Source: CAZKFG01 sp964551985 (GTDB lineage: Bacteria; Bacillota; Negativicutes; Acidaminococcales; JAISLQ01). Taken from it: a stretch of 31,132 nt of DNA. A program made the translations under genes and the position numbers. Position 1 is the stretch's first letter, and each line of letters starts with the position of its first letter. Positions 8,063-16,776 of this stretch are shown piece by piece. The notes under the pieces were generated by a model. That model searched no databases. It was given only the letters and a program-made list of their open reading frames with translations, and was not told the origin of the DNA. The stretch is taken from the NCBI GenBank assembly GCA_964551985.1, contig CAZKFG010000022.1:1-31132 (forward strand), written 5' to 3'.

Positions 8063-8944
8063 ATGAAAAAAATATTGAGTGTTGTTGCACTGTTAGCATT
8101 TAGCTTGGTGGCTTTTGGTTGCGGCGGTGGCGAAAAAAAAGAAACCGCCAAATCAAGCTTTGACTCTAGCAAAAAAATTAACGTCATCTCAAGAGAAGAT
8201 GGTTCAGGAACAAGAGGCGCTTTTATTGAACTATTTGGCGTAGAAGCAAAAGATACATCAGGCAAGAAAAAAGATATGACAACAAAAGAGGCTGTTATTG
8301 TAAATAAAACAGACGTTATGCTAACGAGCGTCTCTAATGATCCTTATGCTATCGGTTACATTTCACTTGGCTCATTAAATAAAACAGTTAAGGCACTCGC
8401 AATAGACGGAGTTGAGGCAACAACTGACAATGTAAAAAATAAAAGCTATAAAATATCTCGTCCATTTAACATAGCAACAAAAGGCGAGCCAACAGGTCTA
8501 ACTAAAGATTTTATTGATTTTATATTATCAAAACAAGGTCAAGAAGTTATTTCTAAAAACTACATTCCTGTAAATTCTAACGCCGGTGATTACAAAGCAA
8601 CAAACCTTGCAGGCAAAATAGTAGTAGCAGGTTCATCTTCAGTAGCACCAGTAATGGAAAAACTAATAGAAGCTTACAAAAAATTAAATAAAGACGCCAA
8701 CATCGAACTACAACTATCTGACAGCACAGCAGGTATGACAGGTGCTATAAGTGGAACATGTCAAATAGGTATGTCCAGTCGTGATTTAAAAGACAACGAA
8801 AAAGCAGCTTTAAAACCTGTGGTAATCGCACTAGATGGACTAGCCGTTATTGTAAACACTAACAACCCTGTTAAATCTTTAACCAAAAACCAAGTAAAAG
8901 ATGTATATACAAGTAAAACAACTACTTGGAACGGAATAAAATAA
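8063..8944 (+). CDS. pstS: Phosphate-binding lipoprotein, PstS-like, circularly permuted
   Basis: This is the extracytoplasmic phosphate-binding protein of the Pst importer. A signal peptide with a lipobox ends at C20 (VAFGC), followed by a short polar linker. Residues 39-170 resemble the second half of ordinary PstS: ISREDGSGTR at 42-51 (Arg, Ser, Gly and Thr of the phosphate site), YAIGYISLGSL, SRPFNIATKGEPTGL, DFILSKQGQ and YIPVN. Residues 185-293 resemble the first half: KIVVAGSSSVAPVMEKL, IGMSSRDLKD, ALDGLAVIVNTNNPV, then TTTWNGIK at the C-terminus. The halves are joined by a linker at about 171-184. It is the only PstS in the operon. SD GGGGG precedes the ATG, and its stop overlaps pstC (TAATG). 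The phosphate role rests on context and motifs. Confidence 0.9.
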   Translation: MKKILSVVALLAFSLVAFGCGGGEKKETAKSSFDSSKKINVISREDGSGTRGAFIELFGVEAKDTSGKKKDMTTKEAVIVNKTDVMLTSVSNDPYAIGYISLGSLNKTVKALAIDGVEATTDNVKNKSYKISRPFNIATKGEPTGLTKDFIDFILSKQGQEVISKNYIPVNSNAGDYKATNLAGKIVVAGSSSVAPVMEKLIEAYKKLNKDANIELQLSDSTAGMTGAISGTCQIGMSSRDLKDNEKAALKPVVIALDGLAVIVNTNNPVKSLTKNQVKDVYTSKTTTWNGIK

Positions 8945-9801
8945 TGTCTAACACAAAAGAAAAGTTAATGCATGGCGTATTTTTCGCCATAGCATTAACT
9001 TCTATACTTTTAGTAATGTTAATATGCCTATTTTTAGTTGTAAACTCTGTTCCGGCACTGAGCAAAATAGGACTTGTAAATTTTATCACAGGTAAAGACT
9101 GGTCACCAAACGACCTGCCGCCTAGCTTTGGCTTACTACCTATGATTGTCGGTAGTATTTACATAACAATAGGTGCGATAATTGTCGGTGTCCCGATAGG
9201 TGTTCTGACAGCTGTTTTCATGGCAAAATTTTGTCCTCAAAAAATCTACCGCCCAATAAAAATTTCTATCGATTTACTAGCAGGTATACCTTCTATTGTT
9301 TATGGTTTTTTTGGCATGGTCTTACTTGTTCCTTTTATAAGAGAAACTTTTGGCGGCAATGGTAGTAGCATACTCACCGCTTCAATCTTACTTGGCATTA
9401 TGATACTACCAACCGTTGTTGCTATAAGCGAGACGGCAATCAGAGCAGTACCCGAGAGCTATTATGAAGGCTCGCTCGCACTTGGCATAAGTCGTGAGCG
9501 CAGTATATTTTTCGTTATGCTACCTGCAGCAAAATCCGGCATACTTGCCGCAATTGTCTTGGGTATCGGTCGGGCTATTGGCGAGACTATGGCGGTAATA
9601 ATGGTCGCAGGTAATCAAGCGAGAATGCCAAATGATATTTTATCAGGTGCTAGAAGTTTAACTGCAAACATTGTCCTTGAGATGGGCTATGCCGCAGAAC
9701 TACACCGTGAAGCACTTATCGCCACAGGACTTGTGCTGTTTGTCTTAATACTTATAATCAATTTTTCCTTTTCAGCTTTAGCAAGGAGAGAGAGCCTATG
9801 A
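8944..9801 (+). CDS. pstC: Phosphate ABC transporter permease PstC
   Basis: One of the two inner-membrane permeases of the Pst phosphate importer. The 285-residue protein has about six membrane segments, the first at residues 10-35. It carries the PstC-type inner-membrane motif IRAVPESYYEGSLALGISRE that docks on PstB, followed by GIGRAIGETMAVIMVAGN. An upstream in-frame TTG exists, but ATG 8944 overlaps the pstS stop as TAATG and gives the normal N-terminus. It overlaps pstA by 4 bases (ATGA), indicating translational coupling. Confidence 0.95.
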   Translation: MSNTKEKLMHGVFFAIALTSILLVMLICLFLVVNSVPALSKIGLVNFITGKDWSPNDLPPSFGLLPMIVGSIYITIGAIIVGVPIGVLTAVFMAKFCPQKIYRPIKISIDLLAGIPSIVYGFFGMVLLVPFIRETFGGNGSSILTASILLGIMILPTVVAISETAIRAVPESYYEGSLALGISRERSIFFVMLPAAKSGILAAIVLGIGRAIGETMAVIMVAGNQARMPNDILSGARSLTANIVLEMGYAAELHREALIATGLVLFVLILIINFSFSALARRESL

Positions 9802-10622
9802 ACCAAAAACCACTTAACTATTTTTTGCGCGCTATTGTTTATTTATCAGCTTTGACAACCGTTTGCGTACTGTTTTTCATTATCGGTTACATTTTATACA
9901 ATGGTATAGGAAGCTTGAATACTTCTTTATTTGAAACAAATTATACAAGCGATAATTTATCAATGTTCCCTGCCCTAGTCTCTACAATAATCTTGTGTCT
10001 TTTATCCTTATCGATAGCTGTGCCGCTTGGCGTTTTTACGGCAGTATATCTTATTGAATACGCCAAAAAAAGTTCTGGTAAATTTATTGAAGTTATACGT
10101 TTGACAACAGAAACGCTCGCTGGCATACCATCAATTGTTTATGGACTGTTTGGACTATTATTTTTTGTAACATATCTAAAATGGGGCTTTTCGCTTTTAT
10201 CAGGCGCTTGTACTTTAGCTATAATGATTTTACCTGCGATAATGCGCACAACAGAAGAAGCTTTAAAAGCAGTACCAAACTCTTATCGTGAAGGCTCTTA
10301 CGCACTAGGAGTCGGCAGGTTAAAGACAATATTTCACATAATCTTGCCTTCTGCTATGCCAGGAATTTTAGCTGGTATAATACTATCTGTCGGCAGAATA
10401 GTCGGCGAAACTGCAGCTTTAATCTATACAGCAGGCACTGTCGCCAGAATTCCGCAAGATGTTTTTTCTTCTGCCCGCACATTATCAGTACACATGTATG
10501 CACTATCGAGCGAAGGATTACATACAGACAAAGCCTATGCTACAGCAGTAGTACTCTTGATTGTTGTCATTTGCATAAATTTAGTTTCAGAATTTGCAGC
10601 CAAAAAATTGGCAAAGGGGTAA
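9798..10622 (+). CDS. pstA: Phosphate ABC transporter permease PstA
   Basis: The second permease of the Pst importer, heterodimeric with PstC. It has 274 residues and six predicted membrane segments, the first at about 12-35. The cytoplasmic coupling motif LKAVPNSYREGSYALGVGR is followed by SVGRIVGETAALIYTAGT, as in PstA. Its ATG overlaps the pstC stop (ATGA), preceded by AAGGAGAGAG. pstB follows after 3 bases. The family length is about 275-300, so this is full length. Confidence 0.95.
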   Translation: MNQKPLNYFLRAIVYLSALTTVCVLFFIIGYILYNGIGSLNTSLFETNYTSDNLSMFPALVSTIILCLLSLSIAVPLGVFTAVYLIEYAKKSSGKFIEVIRLTTETLAGIPSIVYGLFGLLFFVTYLKWGFSLLSGACTLAIMILPAIMRTTEEALKAVPNSYREGSYALGVGRLKTIFHIILPSAMPGILAGIILSVGRIVGETAALIYTAGTVARIPQDVFSSARTLSVHMYALSSEGLHTDKAYATAVVLLIVVICINLVSEFAAKKLAKG

Positions 10623-10625
10623 TCT

Positions 10626-11375
10626 ATGAACAAAATTACAGTGTCCAATCTTAACTTGTATTATGGCGACTTTCACGCCTTAAAAAACATTGATATAGAT
10701 CTTAAAAACAACCGCATAACAGCTTTTATCGGTCCATCCGGTTGCGGTAAATCTACTTTTTTACGCACTCTTAACAGAATGAATGATTTAATAGAAAGCT
10801 GCCACATTCAAGGCGAGATTTTACTCGATGGCAAAGACATTTATAAAGAGTTTGAAACAACAGTACTGCGCAAAAGAGTTGGTATGGTCTTCCAAAAGCC
10901 CAATCCTTTTCCTATGAGCATTTATGACAATATCGCTTTTGCCGTAAAAACTCATGGCATAACGCAAAAAAGCAAGGTAGATGAAATTGTTGAGAACTCC
11001 TTAAAATCTGCTGCTATTTGGAATGAAGTTAAAGACCGTTTAAAAAAATCTGCCTTATCACTATCCGGCGGGCAACAACAACGTCTTTGTATCGCCAGAG
11101 CTATTGCTATTGAGCCTGAGATAATTTTACTTGACGAACCAACAAGCGCACTAGATCCTATCTCAACTTCGATGATTGAAGATTTACTTGTCGAACTAAA
11201 AGATCAATACACAATCGTAATCGTTACCCATAACATCCAACAAGCAACTAGAATATCGGATAAAACAGCTTTTTTCATGCATGGTGAGATAGTTGAATAT
11301 GATGACAGTATAAAACTGTTTTCCGCACCACGCTGCAAGCAAACAGAAGATTACATAACAGGGAGATTTGGCTGA
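10626..11375 (+). CDS. pstB: Phosphate ABC transporter ATP-binding protein PstB
   Basis: The ATPase that powers phosphate import through PstCA. The 249-residue protein has Walker A GPSGCGKST (36-44), Q-loop KPNPFPMSIYDN (the PstB-specific sequence), signature LSGGQQQR, Walker B IILLDEPTSALDP and the H-loop in VTHN. It starts at ATG 10626, just after the pstA stop, with AAAGGGG upstream. Its TGA overlaps the phoU ATG (TGATG). All catalytic elements are intact. Confidence 0.97.
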   Translation: MNKITVSNLNLYYGDFHALKNIDIDLKNNRITAFIGPSGCGKSTFLRTLNRMNDLIESCHIQGEILLDGKDIYKEFETTVLRKRVGMVFQKPNPFPMSIYDNIAFAVKTHGITQKSKVDEIVENSLKSAAIWNEVKDRLKKSALSLSGGQQQRLCIARAIAIEPEIILLDEPTSALDPISTSMIEDLLVELKDQYTIVIVTHNIQQATRISDKTAFFMHGEIVEYDDSIKLFSAPRCKQTEDYITGRFG

Positions 11376-12031
11376 TGAGACAAGTTTTTGAAGATAAATT
11401 AAACGACCTAAACAACCATCTAATTGAGATGGGCGGCTATATAGAATACGCTATAAAATCAGCCGTAAGCGCTCTTGTCAATCAAGATTTACCGCTTGCT
11501 AAAGAAATTGTCGAATATGATGATAAAATTGACCAAAAAGAAAAAGTAATAGAACATTTATGTATCCAACTACTTTTAATGCAACAACCTGTAGCGCGTG
11601 ATTTGCGTTTTGTAACGTGCGCTATTAAAATGGTTACAGATATGGAAAGAATAGGCGATCAGAGTGCAGACATTGCCCAAAAAATCTTGCAACTTAAAAA
11701 TACTCACAACTTAAAAAAATTAACTACAATCCAGCTTATGGCAGATGCCGCAATTAAGATGGTAAATGATGCTATAGATGCTTACATAAAAAAAGATATA
11801 AAATTAGCCCACGCCGTCATTAACTATGATGATATTGTTGATGATTATTTTGCCAAAGTCAAATCAGAGCTAGTCGAGATGGTAAAAAAAGACAAAGAGA
11901 ATTGCGAGAGTTTTTTTGATTTATTTTTAATTGCCAAATACCTAGAACGCATTGGCGATCACTCGACAAACATTGCCGAATGGGTGGTATTTTCTTTGAC
12001 AGGCACACACGATTATGATAAAATTTCTTAA
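11375..12031 (+). CDS. phoU: Phosphate transport regulator PhoU
   Basis: PhoU links the Pst transporter to the PhoR kinase and keeps the Pho response off when phosphate is plentiful. The 218-residue, all-helical protein has two PhoU repeats. The first contains MGGYIEYAIKSAVSAL and DLRFVTCAIKMVTDMERIGD; the second repeats the ERIGDHSTNIAEW motif. The two ERIGD(Q/H)S motifs are the metal-binding signatures. It is coupled to pstB by a 1-base overlap and lies 17 bases before phoB, so transport, PhoU and the two-component system form one operon. Confidence 0.95.
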   Translation: MRQVFEDKLNDLNNHLIEMGGYIEYAIKSAVSALVNQDLPLAKEIVEYDDKIDQKEKVIEHLCIQLLLMQQPVARDLRFVTCAIKMVTDMERIGDQSADIAQKILQLKNTHNLKKLTTIQLMADAAIKMVNDAIDAYIKKDIKLAHAVINYDDIVDDYFAKVKSELVEMVKKDKENCESFFDLFLIAKYLERIGDHSTNIAEWVVFSLTGTHDYDKIS

Positions 12032-12048
12032 AAGTACAGGAGATTTTT

Positions 12049-12729
12049 ATGCAAAAAATTTTTATTGTTGAAGATGACGAGAGTATTAGAGAACTTGCCA
12101 TATATGCCTTAAACTCGGCTGGCTTTTCGGCTATTGGTTTTGAAAATTCCGACAGCTTTTTTAAAGAACTAAAAACCAATCTACCCGATTTAATCTTGCT
12201 TGACATAATGCTGCCTGACCAAGACGGTATTGCTATTTTGAGCATATTAAAAACAACTAAAAATTACAAAAAGCTACCTGTCATAATGCTTACTGCTAAA
12301 AGTAATGAATATGACAAAATAAAAGGTCTGGATATTGGGGCGGACGATTATATAACAAAACCTTTTTCCATACTCGAACTTATCGCCAGAATAAAAGCAG
12401 TGCTAAGGCGCTACAACACCTCTGATACACAAGTTAATCCTTTAACATATAAGCAAATATCTTTAGACAACGTTACCTATACTGTGAAAATAGCCGATAA
12501 CATTGTCAATCTGACATTAAAAGAGTTTGAACTGTTAGAGACTTTGCTCATAAATCAAGGACTTGTGCTATCACGCGAGAAAATCATCACACAAATATGG
12601 GGTTATGAGTTTGAAGGCGAGAGTCGCACTATAGATATGCACATAAAATCTCTAAGGCAAAAGCTAGGTCAATGCGGCTCATACATCCAAACGGTTCGTG
12701 GCGTTGGTTACAAACTAGGAGAAAGCTAA
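12049..12729 (+). CDS. phoB: Response regulator, PhoB/PhoP type (OmpR family)
   Basis: A DNA-binding response regulator, presumably activated by the adjacent kinase under phosphate limitation. The receiver domain (1-120) has acidic pocket E8, D9 and D10, phospho-acceptor D52 (LLDIMLP), T82 and K104 (TKPF). The C-terminal OmpR-type winged helix (about 130-226) includes LTLKEFELLETLLINQG and ends SYIQTVRGVGYKLGES. SD ACAGGAG precedes the ATG. The pst/phoU context argues for PhoB over other OmpR-family regulators, but the target sites are unproven. Confidence 0.92.
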   Translation: MQKIFIVEDDESIRELAIYALNSAGFSAIGFENSDSFFKELKTNLPDLILLDIMLPDQDGIAILSILKTTKNYKKLPVIMLTAKSNEYDKIKGLDIGADDYITKPFSILELIARIKAVLRRYNTSDTQVNPLTYKQISLDNVTYTVKIADNIVNLTLKEFELLETLLINQGLVLSREKIITQIWGYEFEGESRTIDMHIKSLRQKLGQCGSYIQTVRGVGYKLGES

Positions 12730-14399
12730 TGAAAAAACGAATTTATTTAAATATGCTCATAGTTTGTATCATTTGTATAACAGTAATCTCTTTACTGCTA
12801 TCTTTTGTCTTTTATGAACTATTTTCAAATGAATTAAAGCAACAACTAAAAACGAGTGCCACAAACTTTGCCAAAATATTAAACAATCAAAGCGACCCGC
12901 AAAACTACTTAAGTAGTATAAATTTCCCCTCCCAAGATTATCGCATATCGCTAATAGGACCTGACGGTAAGGTTTTATATGATAATTATAAAAATATGTT
13001 GGAGCTAGATAATCATAAAGATAGACCAGAAATAATTAATGCACTGTCAACAGGTCAAGGTCAAAGTGATCGGTTCTCTAGTTCACTAAATAAACAAACC
13101 CACTACTATGCTCAAATTTTGTCAAACGGTCAAATAATCCGCATTGCCAAAACTACCGACAGCATAATAGGTATTTTTTATTCTGCCCTACCCTATATAG
13201 TTTTCACAATAATTTTAGCGTTTATAATCTGCTCTATACTTTCCGCTTATCTGACCCGCAAAATTATAAATCCAATAAATGCTTTGCAACTTGAAGGTGG
13301 CAACAGTATTGTCTATAAAGAACTAGAGCCGTTGACAAACAAGATAAACCATCAGCAAAAACAAATACAAGAACAAATACAAGAACTAGAAGGTAAAGCT
13401 ACCGCTATCCAGACAATCATCAAGAATATGAAAGAAGGCTTAATCTTTTTAGATAAGACAGGTAACATAATATCTCTAAACGATAGTACTTGTAAGCTAT
13501 TTAAAAAAACTTTTGATGAATGCCAAAACAAAAACATCCTCACTCTAACGCGAATCCCTGCAATCATAGAACAAGTAAAATCAGCACTTGTCGGCGAAAA
13601 AAGTGCTTTAACCCAAACAATTGACAACAAGACCGTTGAAATATTTTTTAGTCCCGTATTAGATGATAAAGGTATAACAGGTGTTTTGGTCTTGTTTTTA
13701 GATATAACAGACAAAGCACAGATAGAGAAAATACGGCGCGAGTTTTCTGCTAACGTCTCACACGAATTAAAAACACCACTTACGACAATTTCAGGCATAT
13801 CAGAGATGCTTGCCAAAGGCATGATAAAACAAAATGATATAGCATCTTTTGCTTGTAAGATACACGATCAAGTTTTGCACCTTATAAAGCTAATTGAAAA
13901 CATTATAAAAATATCTCAGCTAGATGAAAAGCTCATCCAAACAGACTTTGAGCAGTTTGATCTATTAGATTTGGCTAATAAAACTGCCGAGAACTTTAAA
14001 CAACTTGCTCAAAAAAACAATATAACCCTTGACATAATTGGGGAAAAAACTAATATAAGCGCCAATAAGATGATGATTACAGAGCTGTTGACAAACCTAA
14101 TTGATAACGCCATAAAATATAATAAACCAAATGGTAGTGTGAAAGTTGAGATAATGCCAAATGATAAAAGCATCACTATCAATGTAACAGATACAGGCAT
14201 TGGCATAGAGGTAGAGCACCATTTACGCGTATTTGAGCGCTTTTATCGTGTTGATCCATCACGCTCTAGGCAAACAGGCGGAACAGGACTGGGACTATCT
14301 ATAGTCAAAAACATTGCCAAATACCATAATGGTAGTGTACAAATAAACAGTACACTTGGCAAAGGCACAAGCATAACAGTCAACTTAAACGAGCAATAA
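12729..14399 (+). CDS. phoR: Phosphate-sensing histidine kinase, PhoR type
   Basis: Membrane sensor kinase, partner of PhoB. The 556-residue protein has TM1 (about 8-30), an extracytoplasmic domain of about 120 residues, TM2 (about 153-175), a short HAMP-like or coiled-coil stretch (Gln-rich, about 205-225) and a PAS domain (about 225-330). HisKA follows with phospho-acceptor H345 (ANVSHELKTPL), then an HATPase_c domain with an N box (NLIDNAIKYN), G1 DTGIGIE and G2 GTGLGLS. I start at ATG 12729, which overlaps the phoB stop (TAATG). An earlier in-frame ATG inside phoB would add 19 residues before the membrane anchor and is unlikely. The PAS and HAMP-like parts match B. subtilis PhoR architecture. 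Confidence 0.92.
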   Translation: MKKRIYLNMLIVCIICITVISLLLSFVFYELFSNELKQQLKTSATNFAKILNNQSDPQNYLSSINFPSQDYRISLIGPDGKVLYDNYKNMLELDNHKDRPEIINALSTGQGQSDRFSSSLNKQTHYYAQILSNGQIIRIAKTTDSIIGIFYSALPYIVFTIILAFIICSILSAYLTRKIINPINALQLEGGNSIVYKELEPLTNKINHQQKQIQEQIQELEGKATAIQTIIKNMKEGLIFLDKTGNIISLNDSTCKLFKKTFDECQNKNILTLTRIPAIIEQVKSALVGEKSALTQTIDNKTVEIFFSPVLDDKGITGVLVLFLDITDKAQIEKIRREFSANVSHELKTPLTTISGISEMLAKGMIKQNDIASFACKIHDQVLHLIKLIENIIKISQLDEKLIQTDFEQFDLLDLANKTAENFKQLAQKNNITLDIIGEKTNISANKMMITELLTNLIDNAIKYNKPNGSVKVEIMPNDKSITINVTDTGIGIEVEHHLRVFERFYRVDPSRSRQTGGTGLGLSIVKNIAKYHNGSVQINSTLGKGTSITVNLNEQ

Positions 14400-14404
14400 A
14401 AAAA

Positions 14405-14425
14405 CCACCCTAATGGGTGGCTTTT
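14405..14425 (+). terminator. Terminator of the pst-pho operon
   Basis: CCACCC, loop TAAT, GGGTGG (14405-14420), then CTTTT. On the other strand the stem is followed by TTTT, so it may also stop the convergent gene ending at 14428. Confidence 0.85.
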
Positions 14426-14427
14426 GT

Positions 14428-15111
14428 TTATTTTCTTTGCAAAGCATTTTGCACTTCTTCAGTAAACAAGTCTTTTATTTGTTCACAAGGAATGACAAAT
14501 GTTGGCATTCCATAGACATACGCTGCTATTTCATATTGTTGGTAGTATATGACAAGCGCTTCTTCAGTGATATAGAATTGTGTTTTCTCATCAACGCCTT
14601 TAAAATCAATGTTTGGGTCAATCTTTTTTTGTTTGATGATTTTATTTAATTCTGCTTTGTAATCTACATCTTGTTTAAATAAATCCTTTAAAGTATAGAG
14701 ATTACCTGTTTTTAAATCTGCCGTTACAGAGTTTTGCCAACTATTACCATGTGCTCCGCCTGTATATTGATAGGTGTTTGTTGTCATACTAAAAAGTTCA
14801 TTTTTATTAAATTTTACAGCATAGCTAACATACAAGCAGTATTTTCTTTCTTTTGCTCTTATTTTATCGGCATGGTATGCTGCTTCGTATTCTTGGATTG
14901 CTTTTTTAATCGGATCTTGCACAAGAGCATTGATTTTATGTTCAATTGTTTTGTTTTTATCCAAATCAAGCTCTGGAATGTAGGCACAGATACCATTTTT
15001 ACTTGTTATAGTCTCATGATCAATTTTTGCTATATAATGTGCAAATCCTGTTTGAGTAAAAGAAAAGATACTCAAACTTAAAATCATTGTAATTAAAAAA
15101 CTTTTTATCAT
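14428..15111 (-). CDS. Secreted DUF4163/DUF3298 (RsiV/PdaC-type) protein
   Basis: An exported protein of unknown function with the two-part fold seen in RsiV anti-sigma ectodomains and in the N-terminal part of the peptidoglycan deacetylase PdaC. A cleavable signal peptide (residues 1-24, ending in GFA) is followed by a DUF4163-like region (about 30-120) and a DUF3298 region. The hallmark YTGGAHGN is followed by DLKTGNLYTLKDLF, and ITEEALVIYYQQYEIA lies near the end. At 227 residues it has no deacetylase domain, no membrane anchor beyond the signal, and no adjacent sigma factor. RsiV binds lysozyme through this type of domain, so a muramidase-sensing or cell-wall role is possible. SD GGGGGAG precedes the ATG. 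Confidence 0.85.
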   Translation of the reverse strand: MIKSFLITMILSLSIFSFTQTGFAHYIAKIDHETITSKNGICAYIPELDLDKNKTIEHKINALVQDPIKKAIQEYEAAYHADKIRAKERKYCLYVSYAVKFNKNELFSMTTNTYQYTGGAHGNSWQNSVTADLKTGNLYTLKDLFKQDVDYKAELNKIIKQKKIDPNIDFKGVDEKTQFYITEEALVIYYQQYEIAAYVYGMPTFVIPCEQIKDLFTEEVQNALQRK

Positions 15112-15208
15112 TATAACTCCCCCTAATATTATTTATTTAGTTAATTATATAATAAACTGCTAACTTATAAAAGCTTTTTATGTTAAAATAAAAATATATG
15201 AGGTATTT

Positions 15209-16243
15209 ATGAAAAATTTAATCGATAAACTAGAAAGAGATAAAGGCTTGACACTGCAAGAATTTGTAGTTTTATTGACCAGTTTTAATAGTATCAAGGA
15301 CTACTTATTCGAAAAGTCTGCTGCTATTACCAAAGCTAATTTTTCCAACAAAATATTTATTCGCGGTCTTATAGAATTTACCAACTACTGTAAAAACAAC
15401 TGCTACTACTGTGGTTTGAGATTAGACAACAATATCGCTCGCTACAGGCTTAGTGTAGATGATATATTAGGCTGTTGTGCTGCTGGATATGAGCTTGGCT
15501 TTAGGACATTTGTCTTACAAGGCGGTGAAGACGTTTTTTTCACTGATGAAAAACTTTTTGACATAATAAAACAAATTAAAAAAACATACCCTGATTGCGC
15601 TATAACTTTATCTTTAGGCGAACGCAGCTTTGATAGTTATCAAAAATTATTTGATGCAGGCGCCGATCGTTATTTGCTCAGGCACGAAACAGCAACAAAT
15701 GAACATTATCGAAAATTGCATCCAGATAATATGTCTTTAGACAATCGCAAGCAATGTTTGTACAACCTTAAAAAAATTGGTTTTCAAACAGGTGCCGGTT
15801 TTATGGTCGGATCACCTTTCCAAACTTTGCAAAATATCGCTCAAGATCTGTTGTTTTTAAAAGAACTCAAGCCACAAATGGTAGGAATTGGTCCATTTAT
15901 AGCAAATAGCTCCACACCTTTTGCCGACTATCCTGATGGCGATGTAGAGCTTACAATCTTTATTTTGGCATTGGTAAGATTGATGTTACCAAACGCTTTG
16001 TTGCCAGCAACAACTGCACTAGCAACACTTGATGTTGATGCTAGGAAAAAGGCTATTAAAGTGGGGGCTAATGTTGTGATGCCAAATTTATCGCCAATAA
16101 GTGCACGAGAAAATTACACTCTGTACAATAATAAAGCCTTCCGAGGACTAGAGGCTGCCGAAGGGAAAAAAGCGCTAGATGAAATGCTTCAATCAATCGG
16201 TTATGTCAGCGTTGTCGATAGGGGTGATTACTTTTTGCAATAA
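15209..16243 (+). CDS. hydE: [FeFe]-hydrogenase H-cluster radical SAM maturase HydE
   Basis: HydE is one of three maturases (HydE, HydF, HydG) that build the diiron H-cluster subsite. The 344-residue protein has the radical SAM motif CKNNCYYC (C61, C65, C68) within IRGLIEFTNYC, then RYRLSVDDIL and FVLQGGED, which are characteristic of HydE. It also has LRHETATNEHY and MVGSPFQT. The C-terminal cysteines that hold an accessory cluster in some HydE proteins are absent, as in many homologues. SD GAGG lies 5 bases before the ATG. hydF, hydG and hydrogenase genes are not nearby. BioB or PylB are less likely alternatives given the QGGED and fold motifs. Its last 16 bases overlap the end of the opposite-strand methyltransferase. 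Confidence 0.92.
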   Translation: MKNLIDKLERDKGLTLQEFVVLLTSFNSIKDYLFEKSAAITKANFSNKIFIRGLIEFTNYCKNNCYYCGLRLDNNIARYRLSVDDILGCCAAGYELGFRTFVLQGGEDVFFTDEKLFDIIKQIKKTYPDCAITLSLGERSFDSYQKLFDAGADRYLLRHETATNEHYRKLHPDNMSLDNRKQCLYNLKKIGFQTGAGFMVGSPFQTLQNIAQDLLFLKELKPQMVGIGPFIANSSTPFADYPDGDVELTIFILALVRLMLPNALLPATTALATLDVDARKKAIKVGANVVMPNLSPISARENYTLYNNKAFRGLEAAEGKKALDEMLQSIGYVSVVDRGDYFLQ

Positions 16244-16776
16244 AAAACAAAAGCAGGCGGAACATTAAGCGGTACAAAACTGACTTCAACATGTGAAAAT
16301 GTTCGCTTTAACATACCATACATTTGTAAAGAATATTGAAAAGCGACAAAAACTCCATCTTCACTTAAACAATCATGAGAACGCAAAATAATCTTTGCTC
16401 GAAGTCGTTTAGGCAAAATAGCAAAAGGCAAGCCAGAAATAATACAATCGGCTTTAGGCAGATTAAACACTGTAAATAAATCTTTTATCTTCTCAGCTCT
16501 ATCGGCATATAAAAAGGACGGATATTTAGTTTGTAGCGCTTCTTTCATAGTAAAATCCTGCTCAAAGATAACAACTTTACAATCATCACTAATATTTTGA
16601 GCAATATATTCTGTAAACACACCAGTACCTGCTCCCAATTCGACGATCGTCTCAACATCAGACCAAGATAAATCGCCTAACATCTTTTTCGTTAAAAAAG
16701 AAGAACTTGGTGTAATACTACCAATTTTCCTAGGGTGTTTTAAAAAGTTTACAAAAAACTTCATTCTTTCTTTCAA
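16228..16776 (-). CDS. SAM-dependent methyltransferase, PmtA-like (phospholipid N-methyltransferase family)
   Basis: A class I methyltransferase resembling phospholipid N-methyltransferase and KsgA-like proteins. Near the N-terminus is FLKHPRKIGSITPSSSFL, typical of the PmtA-like family, then SAM motif I VELGAGTGVF, the acidic motif II VVIFEQD and a later SGLPFA motif. The true substrate (phospholipid or other) is not clear from sequence. I use the TTG at 16776 (182 residues), which has GGAG 7 bases upstream. The frame is open to ATG 16812, but that ATG overlaps a TATAAT and lacks a ribosome site. ATG 16764 is a third option. Its 3' end overlaps hydE convergently. Confidence 0.78.
   Translation of the reverse strand: MKERMKFFVNFLKHPRKIGSITPSSSFLTKKMLGDLSWSDVETIVELGAGTGVFTEYIAQNISDDCKVVIFEQDFTMKEALQTKYPSFLYADRAEKIKDLFTVFNLPKADCIISGLPFAILPKRLRAKIILRSHDCLSEDGVFVAFQYSLQMYGMLKRTFSHVEVSFVPLNVPPAFVFYCKK

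Noticed and set aside
12672..12728. Earlier ATG that would extend PhoR by 19 residues into phoB
   Set aside because: ATG 12729 overlaps the phoB stop in the usual coupled way and gives a normal short cytoplasmic N-terminus before TM1.
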